The notes: generated by a model from the letters alone, not told the origin. A stretch of 64,000 nucleotides of DNA from Caulobacter segnis (GCF_003243465.1 NZ_QFQZ01000010.1:1-64000), one strand, 5' to 3'; shown: positions 25,696-33,942, counted from the stretch's first letter. Made by a program: numbers and translations.

Positions 25696-26109
25696 ATGAC
25701 CGACGCCATCTACACCGCCCACGCCCACGCCGTCGGCGGCCGCAACGGGACGGCCAAGTCCGACGACGGCCACCTGGACGTGAAGCTGGCCTTCCCGAAG
25801 TCGATGGGCGGCGATGGCAATGGCACCAATCCCGAGCAGCTGTTCGCCGCCGGCTACAGCGCCTGCTTCCTGGGCGCTCTGGGCCTGGTCGCCCGAAACC
25901 AGGGTGTCAAGCTGGGCGAGCATAGCCTGGACGCCGAGGTCGACCTGATCCAGGACGAGACCAGCTTCCACGTCGGCGTGCGCCTGAAGCTGAACGCCCC
26001 TGAACTGGACCGCGAGACGGCCGAAAAGCTGCTGCACGCCGCCCACGAGGTCTGTCCCTACTCCAAGGCGACGCGCGGCAACGTGCAGGTCGATCTGGAA
26101 GTCGCCTAA
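25696..26109 (+). CDS. ohr: Organic hydroperoxide resistance protein (OsmC/Ohr)
   Basis: 137 residues from ATG 25696; an in-frame ATG at 25684 is also possible. It is a thiol peroxidase that reduces organic hydroperoxides. The two reactive cysteines are in AAGYSACFLGAL and HEVCPYSKATRGN. The Ohr subgroup is supported by the N-terminus YTAHAHAVGGRNG and by length. An imperfect palindrome centred on TCTCACATGAGA (25660-25671) sits upstream, where an OhrR-type site would be, but no ohrR gene is next to it. Confidence 0.9.
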   Translation: MTDAIYTAHAHAVGGRNGTAKSDDGHLDVKLAFPKSMGGDGNGTNPEQLFAAGYSACFLGALGLVARNQGVKLGEHSLDAEVDLIQDETSFHVGVRLKLNAPELDRETAEKLLHAAHEVCPYSKATRGNVQVDLEVA

Positions 26110-26149
26110 GGTCGCTTTCGGGCCGGCTTTTGGGCGGGCGGGGTGACAA

Positions 26150-26176
26150 AGCCCCGCCTCAGGGGCTAAAAGCCCC
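26150..26176 (+). promoter_or_regulatory. Two mutually exclusive hairpins before yebC
   Basis: AGCCCC (26150-26155), GGGGCT (26162-26167) and AGCCCC (26171-26176): the central GGGGCT can pair with either flank. The flanks are part of a direct repeat AGCCCCGCCT. This may be the ohr terminator or a small switch in the yebC leader. Confidence 0.4.
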
Positions 26177-26208
26177 GCCTCCAATCGTCTTAGAAGCAGA
26201 GCCCTTCG

Positions 26209-26964
26209 ATGGCCGGCCACTCGAAATTCAAGAACATCATGCACCGCAAGGGCCGCGCCGACGCCGCGCGGTCCAAGCTGTTCTCCAAGCTGTCGCGGGA
26301 AATCACCGTCGCGGCCAAGTCGGGCCTGCCCGATCCGGCCATGAACCCGCGCCTGCGCCTGGCCGTGAACAACGCCAAGGCCGAAAGCCTGCCCAAGGAC
26401 GTCATCGACCGCGCGATCAAGAAGTCGCAGATGGGCGACGCGGCCGACTACACCGAAATCCGCTACGAGGGCGTGGCCGCCGGCGGGGTCGGGATCATCG
26501 TCGAGGTGATGACCGACAACAAGAACCGCGCCGCCGCCAATGTCCGCTCCTACTTCACCAAGATGGGCGGCAACATGGGGGCCACCGGCTCGGTGACCTT
26601 CAACTTCGACCGCGTCGGCCAGATCAGCTATCCGGCCAAGACCGCCTCGGAAGACGCCATGATGGAAGCCGCCATCGAGGCCGGCGCCGATGACGTCACC
26701 TCGGACATGGACGAGGAAGGCGAGGGCCACACGATCTACACCGCCTTCGAGGACCTCAACGAGGTCGCCGCCGCTCTGGAAGCCAAGTTTGGCTCGGCCG
26801 CCAACACCAAGATCGCCTGGCGCCCGAAGATGCAGGTGCCGGTCACCGGCGACAGCGTCGCCACCCTGATGAAGCTGCTCGACATGCTGGACGAGGACGA
26901 CGACGTGCAGGCCGTCTACTCGAACGAAGACATCAGCGAAGAAGACCTGGCCAAGCTGGGCTGA
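26209..26964 (+). CDS. yebC: YebC/PmpR-family protein
   Basis: 251 residues, the full family length. It starts with the invariant AGHSKFKNIMHRK, followed by DPAMNPRLRLAV, GPGGVG-like loops (YEGVAAGGVGIIVE) and C-terminal MLDEDDDVQAVYSNED. The family is linked to translation of proline-rich stretches and to transcription regulation. It stands upstream of ruvCAB as in many bacteria, though here four genes intervene. Confidence 0.9.
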   Translation: MAGHSKFKNIMHRKGRADAARSKLFSKLSREITVAAKSGLPDPAMNPRLRLAVNNAKAESLPKDVIDRAIKKSQMGDAADYTEIRYEGVAAGGVGIIVEVMTDNKNRAAANVRSYFTKMGGNMGATGSVTFNFDRVGQISYPAKTASEDAMMEAAIEAGADDVTSDMDEEGEGHTIYTAFEDLNEVAAALEAKFGSAANTKIAWRPKMQVPVTGDSVATLMKLLDMLDEDDDVQAVYSNEDISEEDLAKLG

Positions 26965-26987
26965 GGCTCGATTTTGCTTCGATCCTG

Positions 26988-27023
26988 AACGCCGCGCCGG
27001 CTCGCAGTCGGCGCGGCGTTTCC
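26988..27023 (+). terminator. Rho-independent terminator after yebC
   Basis: 12-bp perfect stem AACGCCGCGCCG / CGGCGCGGCGTT followed by TTCC, 24 bp after the yebC stop. Confidence 0.8.
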
Positions 27024-27065
27024 ATGTCCGGGATCACGAACCGCTTTCCGGCCGTTACAGCCGGC

Positions 27066-27758
27066 ATGGCCTGGCTGTCCCCTTCAGACTTCCTGCCCAT
27101 CGCCGGCGCCCTGGCCGCCGGCGCCGTGATCGGGTTCGAGCGTGAGTACCGCGCCCGGCCGGCGGGGCTGCGCACCCATATGCTGGTCAGCCTGGCCTCG
27201 GCGTTGCTGATGCTGGCGGCCGTCCACCAGGTGCGGTGGATGAGCGACACGCCGGCGGATGTCCTGCGCATCGATCCTGTCCGCATGGCCCATGGCGTGC
27301 TGACCGGGGTCGGCTTCCTCTGCGGCGGCGTGATCTTCCAGCAGGGCGTGTCGGTGCACGGGCTGACGACGGCCGCATCCCTGTGGATAACTTCGGCGAT
27401 CGGCATGCTGTTCGGTGTGGGCCTCTACGACCTGGCGATCGTCGGCGCCGTGCTGGCGGTGATCACGCTGGGCGCCGCGCGCTGGCTCGACAGAAGCCTG
27501 CCCCAAAAGAACTACACCGAGATCAGCGTCCGTTCGCGCCGCGAGACCCCGCTGGACGAGGAGGAGCTGCGCCGCCTCCTGGCCGAGTACGACCTGAAGG
27601 GCCAGCGGCTGAACCTCAGGCTCCGCGACGGCGGCGCGGTGTTCGAGCTGGCCGGACCGTTCTCCGGCAAGGGGGCCCTGCGCCTGCGCGAGGTCGCCCA
27701 TCGGCTGAGGTCCGACCCGCGCGTCGTCGAGTTCGACATCCTCCCGCGCAAGGACTGA
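27066..27758 (+). CDS. MgtC/SapB-family membrane protein
   Basis: 230 residues from ATG 27066; ATG 27024 also fits the frame but lies directly on the end of the yebC terminator hairpin and is unlikely. Four to five transmembrane segments contain the MgtC signature GAVIGFEREYRARPAGLRTHMLV and VLTGVGFLCGGVIFQ...GLTTAASLW. A cytoplasmic C-terminal domain (from about 155) looks ACT-like. MgtC-type proteins modulate ATP synthase activity or magnesium homeostasis; the role here is not established. Confidence 0.85.
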   Translation: MAWLSPSDFLPIAGALAAGAVIGFEREYRARPAGLRTHMLVSLASALLMLAAVHQVRWMSDTPADVLRIDPVRMAHGVLTGVGFLCGGVIFQQGVSVHGLTTAASLWITSAIGMLFGVGLYDLAIVGAVLAVITLGAARWLDRSLPQKNYTEISVRSRRETPLDEEELRRLLAEYDLKGQRLNLRLRDGGAVFELAGPFSGKGALRLREVAHRLRSDPRVVEFDILPRKD

Positions 27759-27780
27759 AGCATCGCGTCGTCTTCTCGCC

Positions 27781-28740
27781 GTGATGTCGCGCCGCTACAG
27801 TGGCCGGATGGTCCTGAAGGTTCACATCGACACCGACTGCGGCGTGGACGACGCCCTGGCGCTGGCGCTGCTGGCGCGCGCCCGGCAGGCGCTTGAGGTG
27901 GTGTCGGTCTCGGCCGTGTTCGGCAACACCTATGTCGACCAGGCGGCGGCCAATGCGCGCGGCGTGCTGCGCCTGGCCGGCTGCGGGGCCGAGGTCTATA
28001 TCGGCGCGGGATCGGGCCTGGCCAGGCGCCGGGTCGAGCGCATGCGGCCGGCCCACGGCGTCGACGGCCTGAACGGCGCGGGCTTCTCCCAGCGCTGGAA
28101 GCTGCCTGAACTGGACCGGGGGCACTCGGCCAACTTCCTGGCCTTCGCCGCGCGACGGAAGGTGACGGGTCTGTTTCTCGGCCCGCTGACCAATCTCGCC
28201 AAGGGCCTGCTGGAGGACCCCGCCGCCTTTCGCGACTGGCGCCCAACGATCACGGCCGGCGCTTTCGCGGTGGAAGGCAAGGCGGCCGGCGGCGCCGATT
28301 TCAACAGCTGGAGCGATCCCGAAGCCCTCCAGCGCACCTTGGAGGCGGGGGTCATGCCGCGCCTGATGCCGCTGGACGTCAGCCGTCTCGTCCAGGTGAC
28401 CGCGGACGATCTGGCGCGCGGCGCGGCGTGTTGCGGCTCGCCGCTGTCGACGCGTCTGACCAAGGCGGCCGGCGGCTATATCGCGTTCCACGAGAGCGTT
28501 TGGGGCGGCGAGGGTTGCCGCCCGCACGACGCCGTGGCGGCCGCCAGCCTGATCGCGCCGGAGCTCTTCACGTTCGAGCCGGCCCGCCTGCGCGTCGCCG
28601 TCGATGGTCCGCGCCTGGGCCGGGTCGAGCGGATCGACGGCGCGCCCAACGCCGAGGTCTGCGTCGGCCTCGACATCGAAGGCGTGCGCCGGTTGATCGT
28701 CGGCGGGCTGTTCGGGGCCAAGGCGGTCGAGGCGGCCTAG
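27781..28740 (+). CDS. Inosine-uridine-preferring nucleoside hydrolase
   Basis: About 319 residues. The calcium-binding Asp cluster is at the N-terminus (HIDTDCGVDDALALALL) and the C-terminal catalytic-site region HDAVAAASLI (Asp-His) is present. It hydrolyses the N-glycosidic bond of nucleosides to base and ribose. The start is uncertain among GTG 27781, ATG 27784 and ATG 27808; conservation begins right after the last. It is 22 bp after the MgtC gene. Confidence 0.85.
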   Translation: MMSRRYSGRMVLKVHIDTDCGVDDALALALLARARQALEVVSVSAVFGNTYVDQAAANARGVLRLAGCGAEVYIGAGSGLARRRVERMRPAHGVDGLNGAGFSQRWKLPELDRGHSANFLAFAARRKVTGLFLGPLTNLAKGLLEDPAAFRDWRPTITAGAFAVEGKAAGGADFNSWSDPEALQRTLEAGVMPRLMPLDVSRLVQVTADDLARGAACCGSPLSTRLTKAAGGYIAFHESVWGGEGCRPHDAVAAASLIAPELFTFEPARLRVAVDGPRLGRVERIDGAPNAEVCVGLDIEGVRRLIVGGLFGAKAVEAA

Positions 28741-29141
28741 CCCGGCGGGTTCTGATCAAACTGCATCGCGCCGTCATGGGGGCGATGCCAAGGCGGCGCG
28801 CTGGCCATCCACATGTCGGCCTGCACCTTGAAGTCGGAGGCGTTGTCCAGTCCGCCGACCTTGACCGCCACCAGGCTTCGGTTCTTGTCCGGCCGCGAGA
28901 AGACATGGACGCCGCAGGTTCCGCAGAAATAGCTTCCGCCGCTGGCTTCGCGGGCCTTGAAGACACGGGGCTGGCCTTGGGTCACCGTCAGGGTGTCGGC
29001 GGGAAACACCATGGTCAGGTTCGGCGAGCCGCCCGCCACGTACTGGCAGTCGCGGCAGTGGCAGGCGATGTGGAACATCGGCTCGGCTGAAAGCGCGTAG
29101 CGGATTTCGCCGCAGCGGCAGCCGCCGGTTCGCAGGATCAT
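28737..29141 (-). CDS. GFA-family zinc protein (glutathione-dependent formaldehyde-activating-like)
   Basis: 134 residues from ATG 29141 (AGGGAGAG site). The zinc-binding cysteines of the CENP-V/GFA fold are all present: CRCGEIRY, CHCRDCQ and CGTCGVHVFS. Family members are often called S-(hydroxymethyl)glutathione synthases but most have no tested activity. Convergent with the nucleoside hydrolase, with stops overlapping by 4 bases. Confidence 0.85.
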   Translation of the reverse strand: MILRTGGCRCGEIRYALSAEPMFHIACHCRDCQYVAGGSPNLTMVFPADTLTVTQGQPRVFKAREASGGSYFCGTCGVHVFSRPDKNRSLVAVKVGGLDNASDFKVQADMWMASAPPWHRPHDGAMQFDQNPPG

Positions 29142-29196
29142 GGCGTCTCTCCCTGGACGGAAGATTGGCCTCATCGGCTGGCGAGCGACAAGCTTT

Positions 29197-29478
29197 CTAG
29201 TGCGGCTGGCCCCACTGGGCCGCGCGTTCGCGAACGAGGTCGCGCATGAACTGGTCGAGATCGGCCAGGCGCTGGTCCATCTCCGAAATCGGCACGCCGT
29301 TCCAGATCGCATGGTCGTAGGCCGAGCGCGCCGCCTGCAGGCTCTCGCCGGCCCGGTAGCGCTCGGCGATGTAGAGCGTTTCCAGCAGCTTGGTGGGACG
29401 GTCGATCTTCTCGTGCTTCATCGACCAGTAGCTGACCATGTACTCGGTCAGAATGCCTTCGTCCGAGGTGCTGACCAT
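29197..29478 (-). CDS. Conserved-looking hypothetical protein
   Basis: 93 residues, not recognised. Composition is charged and helical (LLETLYIAERYRAGESLQAARSAYDHAIW), with no signal peptide or membrane segment. Start support is an AGGGAGAC ribosome site before ATG 29478. It lies 55 bp upstream of the GFA gene on the same strand and may share its transcript. Codon use is typical of the window. Confidence 0.65.
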   Translation of the reverse strand: MVSTSDEGILTEYMVSYWSMKHEKIDRPTKLLETLYIAERYRAGESLQAARSAYDHAIWNGVPISEMDQRLADLDQFMRDLVRERAAQWGQPH

Positions 29479-29540
29479 CGGCGTCTCCCTAGCGACTGAG
29501 CGCTAGATAGGGGGCGGCGTCGAGCTCGCCAGGGCCTGGA

Positions 29541-29840
29541 TCAAATTCCGCCGCCGGCGGTCCATTCGTCTTCGAACATCGCCGCGGTGATCGGCGTGAG
29601 GGTCAGGCGTTCGCCCTCGTGTTCGGCGGCGTGGCCCTCCAGCAGGTTGGCGGCCATGTCGCGGAACGCGCCCTCGACCAGGCTGCCGCCGTACTCGGCC
29701 TCGGCGCAGACGCGCCGGCCGTCGGCGAAGACGTCGATCAACCGCGGCACGCCGCCCCGCCCGTCCACCTCGTAGAAGATGGCGACGGGATCCTCGCTCG
29801 GCGGATGGGTCCAGTCGCAGCGATAGTGGGAGACGATCAT
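29541..29840 (-). CDS. Small hypothetical protein, DUF6881-like
   Basis: 99 residues from ATG 29840. The pattern W-x-H near the N-terminus (CDWTHPPSEDPVAIFYEVD), R-x-I-x-V-F-x-D-G-R and an acidic W-containing end (MFEDEWTAGG) resembles DUF6881, a small fold sometimes found as an immunity protein or stand-alone. No toxin gene adjoins it. Divergent from ruvC with 114 bp between starts. Confidence 0.6.
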   Translation of the reverse strand: MIVSHYRCDWTHPPSEDPVAIFYEVDGRGGVPRLIDVFADGRRVCAEAEYGGSLVEGAFRDMAANLLEGHAAEHEGERLTLTPITAAMFEDEWTAGGGI

Positions 29841-29954
29841 GGGGGCGTTTTTGGTCTCGGCCGCCTCCCGGCGCAAGAGCGCGCCGCGTTTACGAGTCGT
29901 TAGGGAAGTCGGGGCTTTTCCTCGGAGGCGGAAGCGAGGAAAGTGCGAGAACAC

Positions 29955-30464
29955 ATGATGAACGCGAATCGCACGCCCATCCGCATCCTTGGCCTCGATC
30001 CGGGCCTGCGCCGCACCGGCTGGGGGGTGCTGGCGATCGACGGCGCACGGATGAGCCACGTCGCCCACGGGGTCATCGTCCCCGACGAGAAGGCCGACTT
30101 CGCCCAGCGCCTGCTGCACCTGTTCGAAGGCCTGACCGCCGTGATCGAGCAGCACCGGCCCGACGAGGCGGCGGTCGAGGAGGTGTTCCTGAACACCAAC
30201 GCCCAGTCGACGCTGAAGCTCGGCCACGCCCGCGCCGCCGCCCTGATCGCCCCCGCCCGCGCCGGCTTGCCGGTGGCGGAGTACTCCACGCGCTTGGTCA
30301 AGAAGGCGGTGGTCGGGACCGGCGCGGCCGACAAGGCGCAGATCGGCTTCATGATCGCCCGTCTGTTGCCGACCGCCGGCAAGACCACGGCCGACTGCGC
30401 CGACGCCCTGGCCGTCGCCATCACCCACGCCAACCTGCGCGCCGCCCACCGGAGGGTCGCATGA
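29955..30464 (+). CDS. ruvC: Holliday junction resolvase RuvC
   Basis: 169 residues from ATG 29955 (GAGGAAAG upstream). Catalytic acids are seen in ILGLDPGLRRTGWGV, AVEEVF and the C-terminal DCADALAVAITH. It cuts Holliday junctions made mobile by RuvAB. It overlaps ruvA by 4 bases. No GTTC-N7-GTTC SOS box was found upstream, although ruvCAB is often LexA-controlled. Confidence 0.95.
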   Translation: MMNANRTPIRILGLDPGLRRTGWGVLAIDGARMSHVAHGVIVPDEKADFAQRLLHLFEGLTAVIEQHRPDEAAVEEVFLNTNAQSTLKLGHARAAALIAPARAGLPVAEYSTRLVKKAVVGTGAADKAQIGFMIARLLPTAGKTTADCADALAVAITHANLRAAHRRVA

Positions 30465-31081
30465 TCGGTCGCCTGAGGGGCGCTGTCGCCGAGGTCGGCG
30501 AGGAAGAGGCCCTGATCGACGTCATGGGCGTCGGCTATGTCGTCCGCTGCGGCCACCGCACGCTGCAGCGCCTGCCGGCCCTGGGCGAGGAGGCCCTGCT
30601 GCACGTGGAGAGCCAGTGGAGCGAGAGCGCGGGCCTGCGGCTCTACGGGTTCCTGACCCGCGAGGACCGTCGCGCCTTCGTGCTGCTGCAGGCCATCCAG
30701 GGCGTCGGGCCCAAGGCGGCCATGGCCGTGCTGGACGTGCTGTCGCCGGCCGAGCTCGCCTCGGCCGTCGCCCGCGAGGACAAGGCCGCGGTCGGCCGCG
30801 CCAACGGGGTGGGTCCCAAGCTCGCCCTGCGCATCGTCACCGAGCTGAAGGACAAGCCGATCACCGACGGCCCGGTGCTGATGACCGCGCCCGCCGCCAG
30901 CGCCGCGTCCTCCGCCCCCGCCAAGCCCGCCCCGACCGGCGACGCGGTCGCCGCCCTGATGGGCCTGGGCGTGGCCGAGGTGAACGCCCGCCGCGTCGTC
31001 GAGGCCGCCGCCGATCGTCTCGGCGAGGAGGCCACCGTGCAGGCCCTGATCAAGGCCGGCCTGCAGGAGCTAGGCCGATGA
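30461..31081 (+). CDS. ruvA: Holliday junction DNA helicase subunit RuvA
   Basis: 206 residues: N-terminal OB fold (MIGRLRGAVAEVGEEEALID), two helix-hairpin-helix motifs (LLQAIQGVGPKAAMAVLD and ARANGVGPKLALRIVTELK-type region) and a C-terminal RuvB-binding domain (DAVAALMGLGV) after an Ala/Pro linker. Binds four-way junctions and recruits RuvB. ATGA overlaps on both sides. Confidence 0.95.
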   Translation: MIGRLRGAVAEVGEEEALIDVMGVGYVVRCGHRTLQRLPALGEEALLHVESQWSESAGLRLYGFLTREDRRAFVLLQAIQGVGPKAAMAVLDVLSPAELASAVAREDKAAVGRANGVGPKLALRIVTELKDKPITDGPVLMTAPAASAASSAPAKPAPTGDAVAALMGLGVAEVNARRVVEAAADRLGEEATVQALIKAGLQELGR

Positions 31082-32115
31082 CAAGGGTCATCTCCGGCGA
31101 ACCCCAGCACGGCGATCTCGCGCCCGCCGACCGCGCCCTGCGGCCCCAGACCCTGGCCGAATTCGTCGGCCAGGAGCAGGCCAAGGGCAATCTTCGCGTC
31201 TTCATCGAGGCGGCCAAGGGACGGGGCGAGGCTCTGGACCACGTGCTGCTGTTCGGCCCGCCGGGCCTGGGCAAGACCACTCTGGCCCAGATCATCGCCC
31301 GTGAGCTGGGCGTGAACTTCCGCGCCACCTCGGGTCCGGTGCTGAACAAACCCGGCGACCTGGCGGCGATCCTGACCAATCTGGAAGCCAACGACGTCCT
31401 GTTCATCGACGAGATCCACCGCCTGTCCTCGAACGTCGAGGAGATCCTCTATCCGGCGATGGAGGACCACGTGCTGGATCTGGTGATCGGCGAGGGGCCC
31501 TCGGCGCGTTCGATCCGTATCGATCTGGCGCCCTTCACCCTGGTGGCGGCCACGACCCGGGCGGGGATGCTGGCCACGCCCCTGCGCGACCGCTTCGGCA
31601 TCCCGGTCCGGCTGGAGTTCTACACGCCCGCCGAGCTGCGCCACGTGCTGCAGCACGCCGCCCGCAAGATGGGGGCGCCGCTGTCCGACGACGGCGCCGA
31701 CGAGATCGCCAAGCGGGCCCGGGGCACGCCGCGCGTCGCTGGCCGCCTGCTGCGCCGCGTCCGCGACTTCGCCACCGCCGATGGGGCGAGCCTCATCGAC
31801 CGCAAGGCCGCCGGCATGGCCCTGGCCCGGCTGGAGGTCGACGAGAGCGGCCTCGACAGCCTGGACCGCCGCTACCTCCGCGCTATGATCGAGCACTATG
31901 GCGGCGGCCCGGTGGGCGTGGAGACCATCGCCTACGCCATCGCCGAGGCGCGCGACGCGGTCGAGGACGTGATCGAGCCCTATCTGATGCAGCAGGGCTT
32001 CATCCAGCGCACACCACGCGGCCGCATGGCCTGCGGCAAGGCCTATCTTCACCTGGGCCTCACCCCGCCCGCCGCCCCGCCGGGGACCGCGCAGGGCGGG
32101 CTTTTCGACGAGTAG
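31078..32115 (+). CDS. ruvB: Holliday junction branch-migration ATPase RuvB
   Basis: 345 residues from ATG 31078. AAA+ landmarks are Walker A GPPGLGKTTLAQI, Walker B VLFIDEIHRL, sensor and arginine finger in TRAGMLATPLRDRFG, and the C-terminal winged helix ending GFIQRTPRGRMA. Last member of ruvCAB, but the next gene begins 3 bp later and probably shares the mRNA. Confidence 0.95.
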   Translation: MTRVISGEPQHGDLAPADRALRPQTLAEFVGQEQAKGNLRVFIEAAKGRGEALDHVLLFGPPGLGKTTLAQIIARELGVNFRATSGPVLNKPGDLAAILTNLEANDVLFIDEIHRLSSNVEEILYPAMEDHVLDLVIGEGPSARSIRIDLAPFTLVAATTRAGMLATPLRDRFGIPVRLEFYTPAELRHVLQHAARKMGAPLSDDGADEIAKRARGTPRVAGRLLRRVRDFATADGASLIDRKAAGMALARLEVDESGLDSLDRRYLRAMIEHYGGGPVGVETIAYAIAEARDAVEDVIEPYLMQQGFIQRTPRGRMACGKAYLHLGLTPPAAPPGTAQGGLFDE

Positions 32116-32118
32116 AGC

Positions 32119-32940
32119 ATGAGCGCCAGCCTTCGTCTTGCCGGCGGGCAAGTCTTGACGACCATGCTGATTTCGCTCGTCGCGATCCACTTCGCGGGCG
32201 GCTCGACATCGACGCTCGTGATGCAGAGCGCAGCCGCTCTCGTGGGCGCCGTGGCGGCGTTCGCGGTCGGACGTTGGGGCAGGGAGCCGGGCGTCCTCGG
32301 CGCGCGCGCTATCCTCGCCCTGGCCTTCGCGGTCGAGGCCTATGTCCTTCTGGCCGGCGTCTCGATGGAGGGGATACGCCGCTGGATCACCCTGGGGCCG
32401 GTCCAACTTCATCCGGCCTCGCTGCTGGCGCCGCTGGTCGCCTGGATCGTCGCGCGACGCCTCGAGCCGATCACGGCCGGGCTGGTCGCCGCGCTGCTCC
32501 TGGTGCTGGCCGCCCAACCCGACGCGGCATCGGTCTTGGCCTTGACCCTGGGCGTCGCCGCCGGCGCGGTCGGCGCGCCGTCAAAGCGCGGCCCGGTCGC
32601 CTTGGCGGTCCTGGGTCTCGCGTGCGCGGCCTACGCCTTCACCCGCCATGACCCCCTGCCGGCCGTCGCCCATGTCGAGCGGGTCATCCCCAACGCCTTC
32701 GCCGCCGCGCCGCTGGTTGGCGTTCTCGCGGGTCTCGCCATGGCGGCCCTGCCGCTGGCCATGCTCTGGCGACGCCGGGAGGCCCAAACCCTGGCCCTGG
32801 CCGGCGTCTGGACCGGCTTCGCGCTGGCGAACCTGCTGGGCAACTATCCCGCGCCCGTCCTCGGCGCCGGCGCCTCGCCCCTGCTGGGCTGGCTGCTCTC
32901 GATCGGGCTGGCGTCTATAAACCCAGGCGAGAACGACTAA
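32119..32940 (+). CDS. Miniature SEDS-like (FtsW/RodA-like) membrane protein
   Basis: 273 residues with about eight hydrophobic segments. Several stretches follow the FtsW/RodA order: RRWITLGPVQLHPASLL (87-103) for the RRW-x-x-LG...QPSE motif, AAQPDAASVLALTLG (131-145) for QPD-x-G-T, and AHVERVIPNAFA (184-195) where RodA/FtsW have HTDFIFA. GAGASPLLGWLLSIGLASI (249-267) matches the end SYGGSSLL. It is about 100 residues shorter than SEDS glycosyltransferases and lacks the large central loop; the catalytic Asp position may hold Glu187. No function is known to me. It is 3 bp after ruvB. Confidence 0.65.
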   Translation: MSASLRLAGGQVLTTMLISLVAIHFAGGSTSTLVMQSAAALVGAVAAFAVGRWGREPGVLGARAILALAFAVEAYVLLAGVSMEGIRRWITLGPVQLHPASLLAPLVAWIVARRLEPITAGLVAALLLVLAAQPDAASVLALTLGVAAGAVGAPSKRGPVALAVLGLACAAYAFTRHDPLPAVAHVERVIPNAFAAAPLVGVLAGLAMAALPLAMLWRRREAQTLALAGVWTGFALANLLGNYPAPVLGAGASPLLGWLLSIGLASINPGEND

Positions 32941-33209
32941 CCGTTCTGCCGCGCGCCGTGCCGTATCCGCAGGATGATCACGGCGTCATCACGCACCCTG
33001 TAGCGGATCAGATCCGGATGGATGACCGCCAATTCGCGTAAGCCGCCAGACGCTTCGCGACCACGGTCGGGGTGATCCGCCAGACTATCCGCCGCTGTCT
33101 GGAGGCGCCGCGCCAGCCGAGCCGCCGCCGGCGCATTGAACGCCGAGACATAGCCGAAGATGCTCCGCAGGTTGCCGACCGCTTCGGCCGTCCAGATGAT
33201 CAGCCGCAC
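32937..33209 (-). CDS. ParE/RelE-family toxin
   Basis: 90 residues from GTG 33209, which overlaps the antitoxin stop by one base (TAGTG). The ParE fold is shown by IIWTAEAVGNLRSIFGYV, ARRLQTAADSLADHPDRGRE and the final strand VIILRIRHGARQN. ParE toxins poison gyrase; RelE-type ones cut mRNA; the two cannot be separated here. Intact, unlike the toxin at 23268. Convergent with the SEDS-like gene, stops overlapping by 4 bases. Confidence 0.85.
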   Translation of the reverse strand: MRLIIWTAEAVGNLRSIFGYVSAFNAPAAARLARRLQTAADSLADHPDRGREASGGLRELAVIHPDLIRYRVRDDAVIILRIRHGARQNG

Positions 33210-33385
33210 TAGTCGCCGATTTCGGGCGGTGGCAAAGGATCGCCTTGAGCCCACGACGATAGCCAGCGGCTCACCGCCTCATGGCTGATCACGCGGCCTG
33301 AGGCGACATCCGCCTCGGCGCGCGCATCGGCCGCCGCCTCGCCTTCGGCGTCGACCTCGTCGAAGATGGCCGGCTCGATCTTCAT
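33209..33385 (-). CDS. Antitoxin of the adjacent ParE/RelE-type toxin
   Basis: 58 residues from ATG 33385 (an upstream TTG at 33403 is possible). The N-terminal part KIEPAIFDEVDAEGEAAADARAEAD is acidic and helical, the C-terminal part VISHEAVSRWLSSWAQGD is typical of short RelB/PHD-like antitoxins in Caulobacter. Identified mainly by the one-base overlap with the toxin gene. Confidence 0.75.
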   Translation of the reverse strand: MKIEPAIFDEVDAEGEAAADARAEADVASGRVISHEAVSRWLSSWAQGDPLPPPEIGD

Positions 33386-33486
33386 GTGGAAACGCTGGCG
33401 CAAAAGAAGAACATGTCGAGTCGCGCCTAACGTCGTATGCCGAAATGAGGGCTGACGCTCGTCGTCTCAGAGGCTAATCAAGCGCC

Positions 33487-33942
33487 ATGACGACCCCGCC
33501 CGAACCGACCGCCGGCGTCTTCGATGGCCGCGAGCATCAGCTGCCCGTGCGCATCTATTACGAGGACACCGACTTCACCGGCATCGTCTATCACGCCAAC
33601 TACCTGCGCTATCTGGAGCGAGGGCGCAGCGACTTCTTCCGGGCGGTTGGCATCTCGCACAGCGAACTGGCGCAGCAGGACACCGGTTTCGCGGTCATCC
33701 GCATGGAGCTGGACTTCAAGCGCGCGGCCAGGATCGACGACGCCCTGGTGGTGCGCACCCTGTACGAGCGTGTCGAAGGCGTCCGGCTGCATGTCAGCCA
33801 GCGGATCACGCGCGGCGACGAGACGATCCTGGAGGCCAAGGCGGTCGCGGTCTGCATCAGCCTATCGGGCCGTCCGCGCCGACCGACGGCGGAGATGACC
33901 GCCAAGCTGGCGCCCTGGCTGGCCTCATCCGGCGAGGCCTGA
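33487..33942 (+). CDS. ybgC: Tol-Pal-associated acyl-CoA thioesterase
   Basis: 151-residue hot-dog-fold thioesterase with the 4-hydroxybenzoyl-CoA thioesterase-type active site YEDTDFTGIVYHANYLRYLERGR (catalytic Asp in DTD). It hydrolyses acyl-CoA or acyl-ACP and heads the tol-pal operon in most proteobacteria. The gap of 119 bp to tolQ may hold a second promoter. Confidence 0.9.
   Translation: MTTPPEPTAGVFDGREHQLPVRIYYEDTDFTGIVYHANYLRYLERGRSDFFRAVGISHSELAQQDTGFAVIRMELDFKRAARIDDALVVRTLYERVEGVRLHVSQRITRGDETILEAKAVAVCISLSGRPRRPTAEMTAKLAPWLASSGEA

Noticed and set aside
29843..29954. SOS box expected before ruvC
   Set aside because: No GTTC-N7-GTTC or GAAC-N7-GAAC was found in the interval, so none is annotated.
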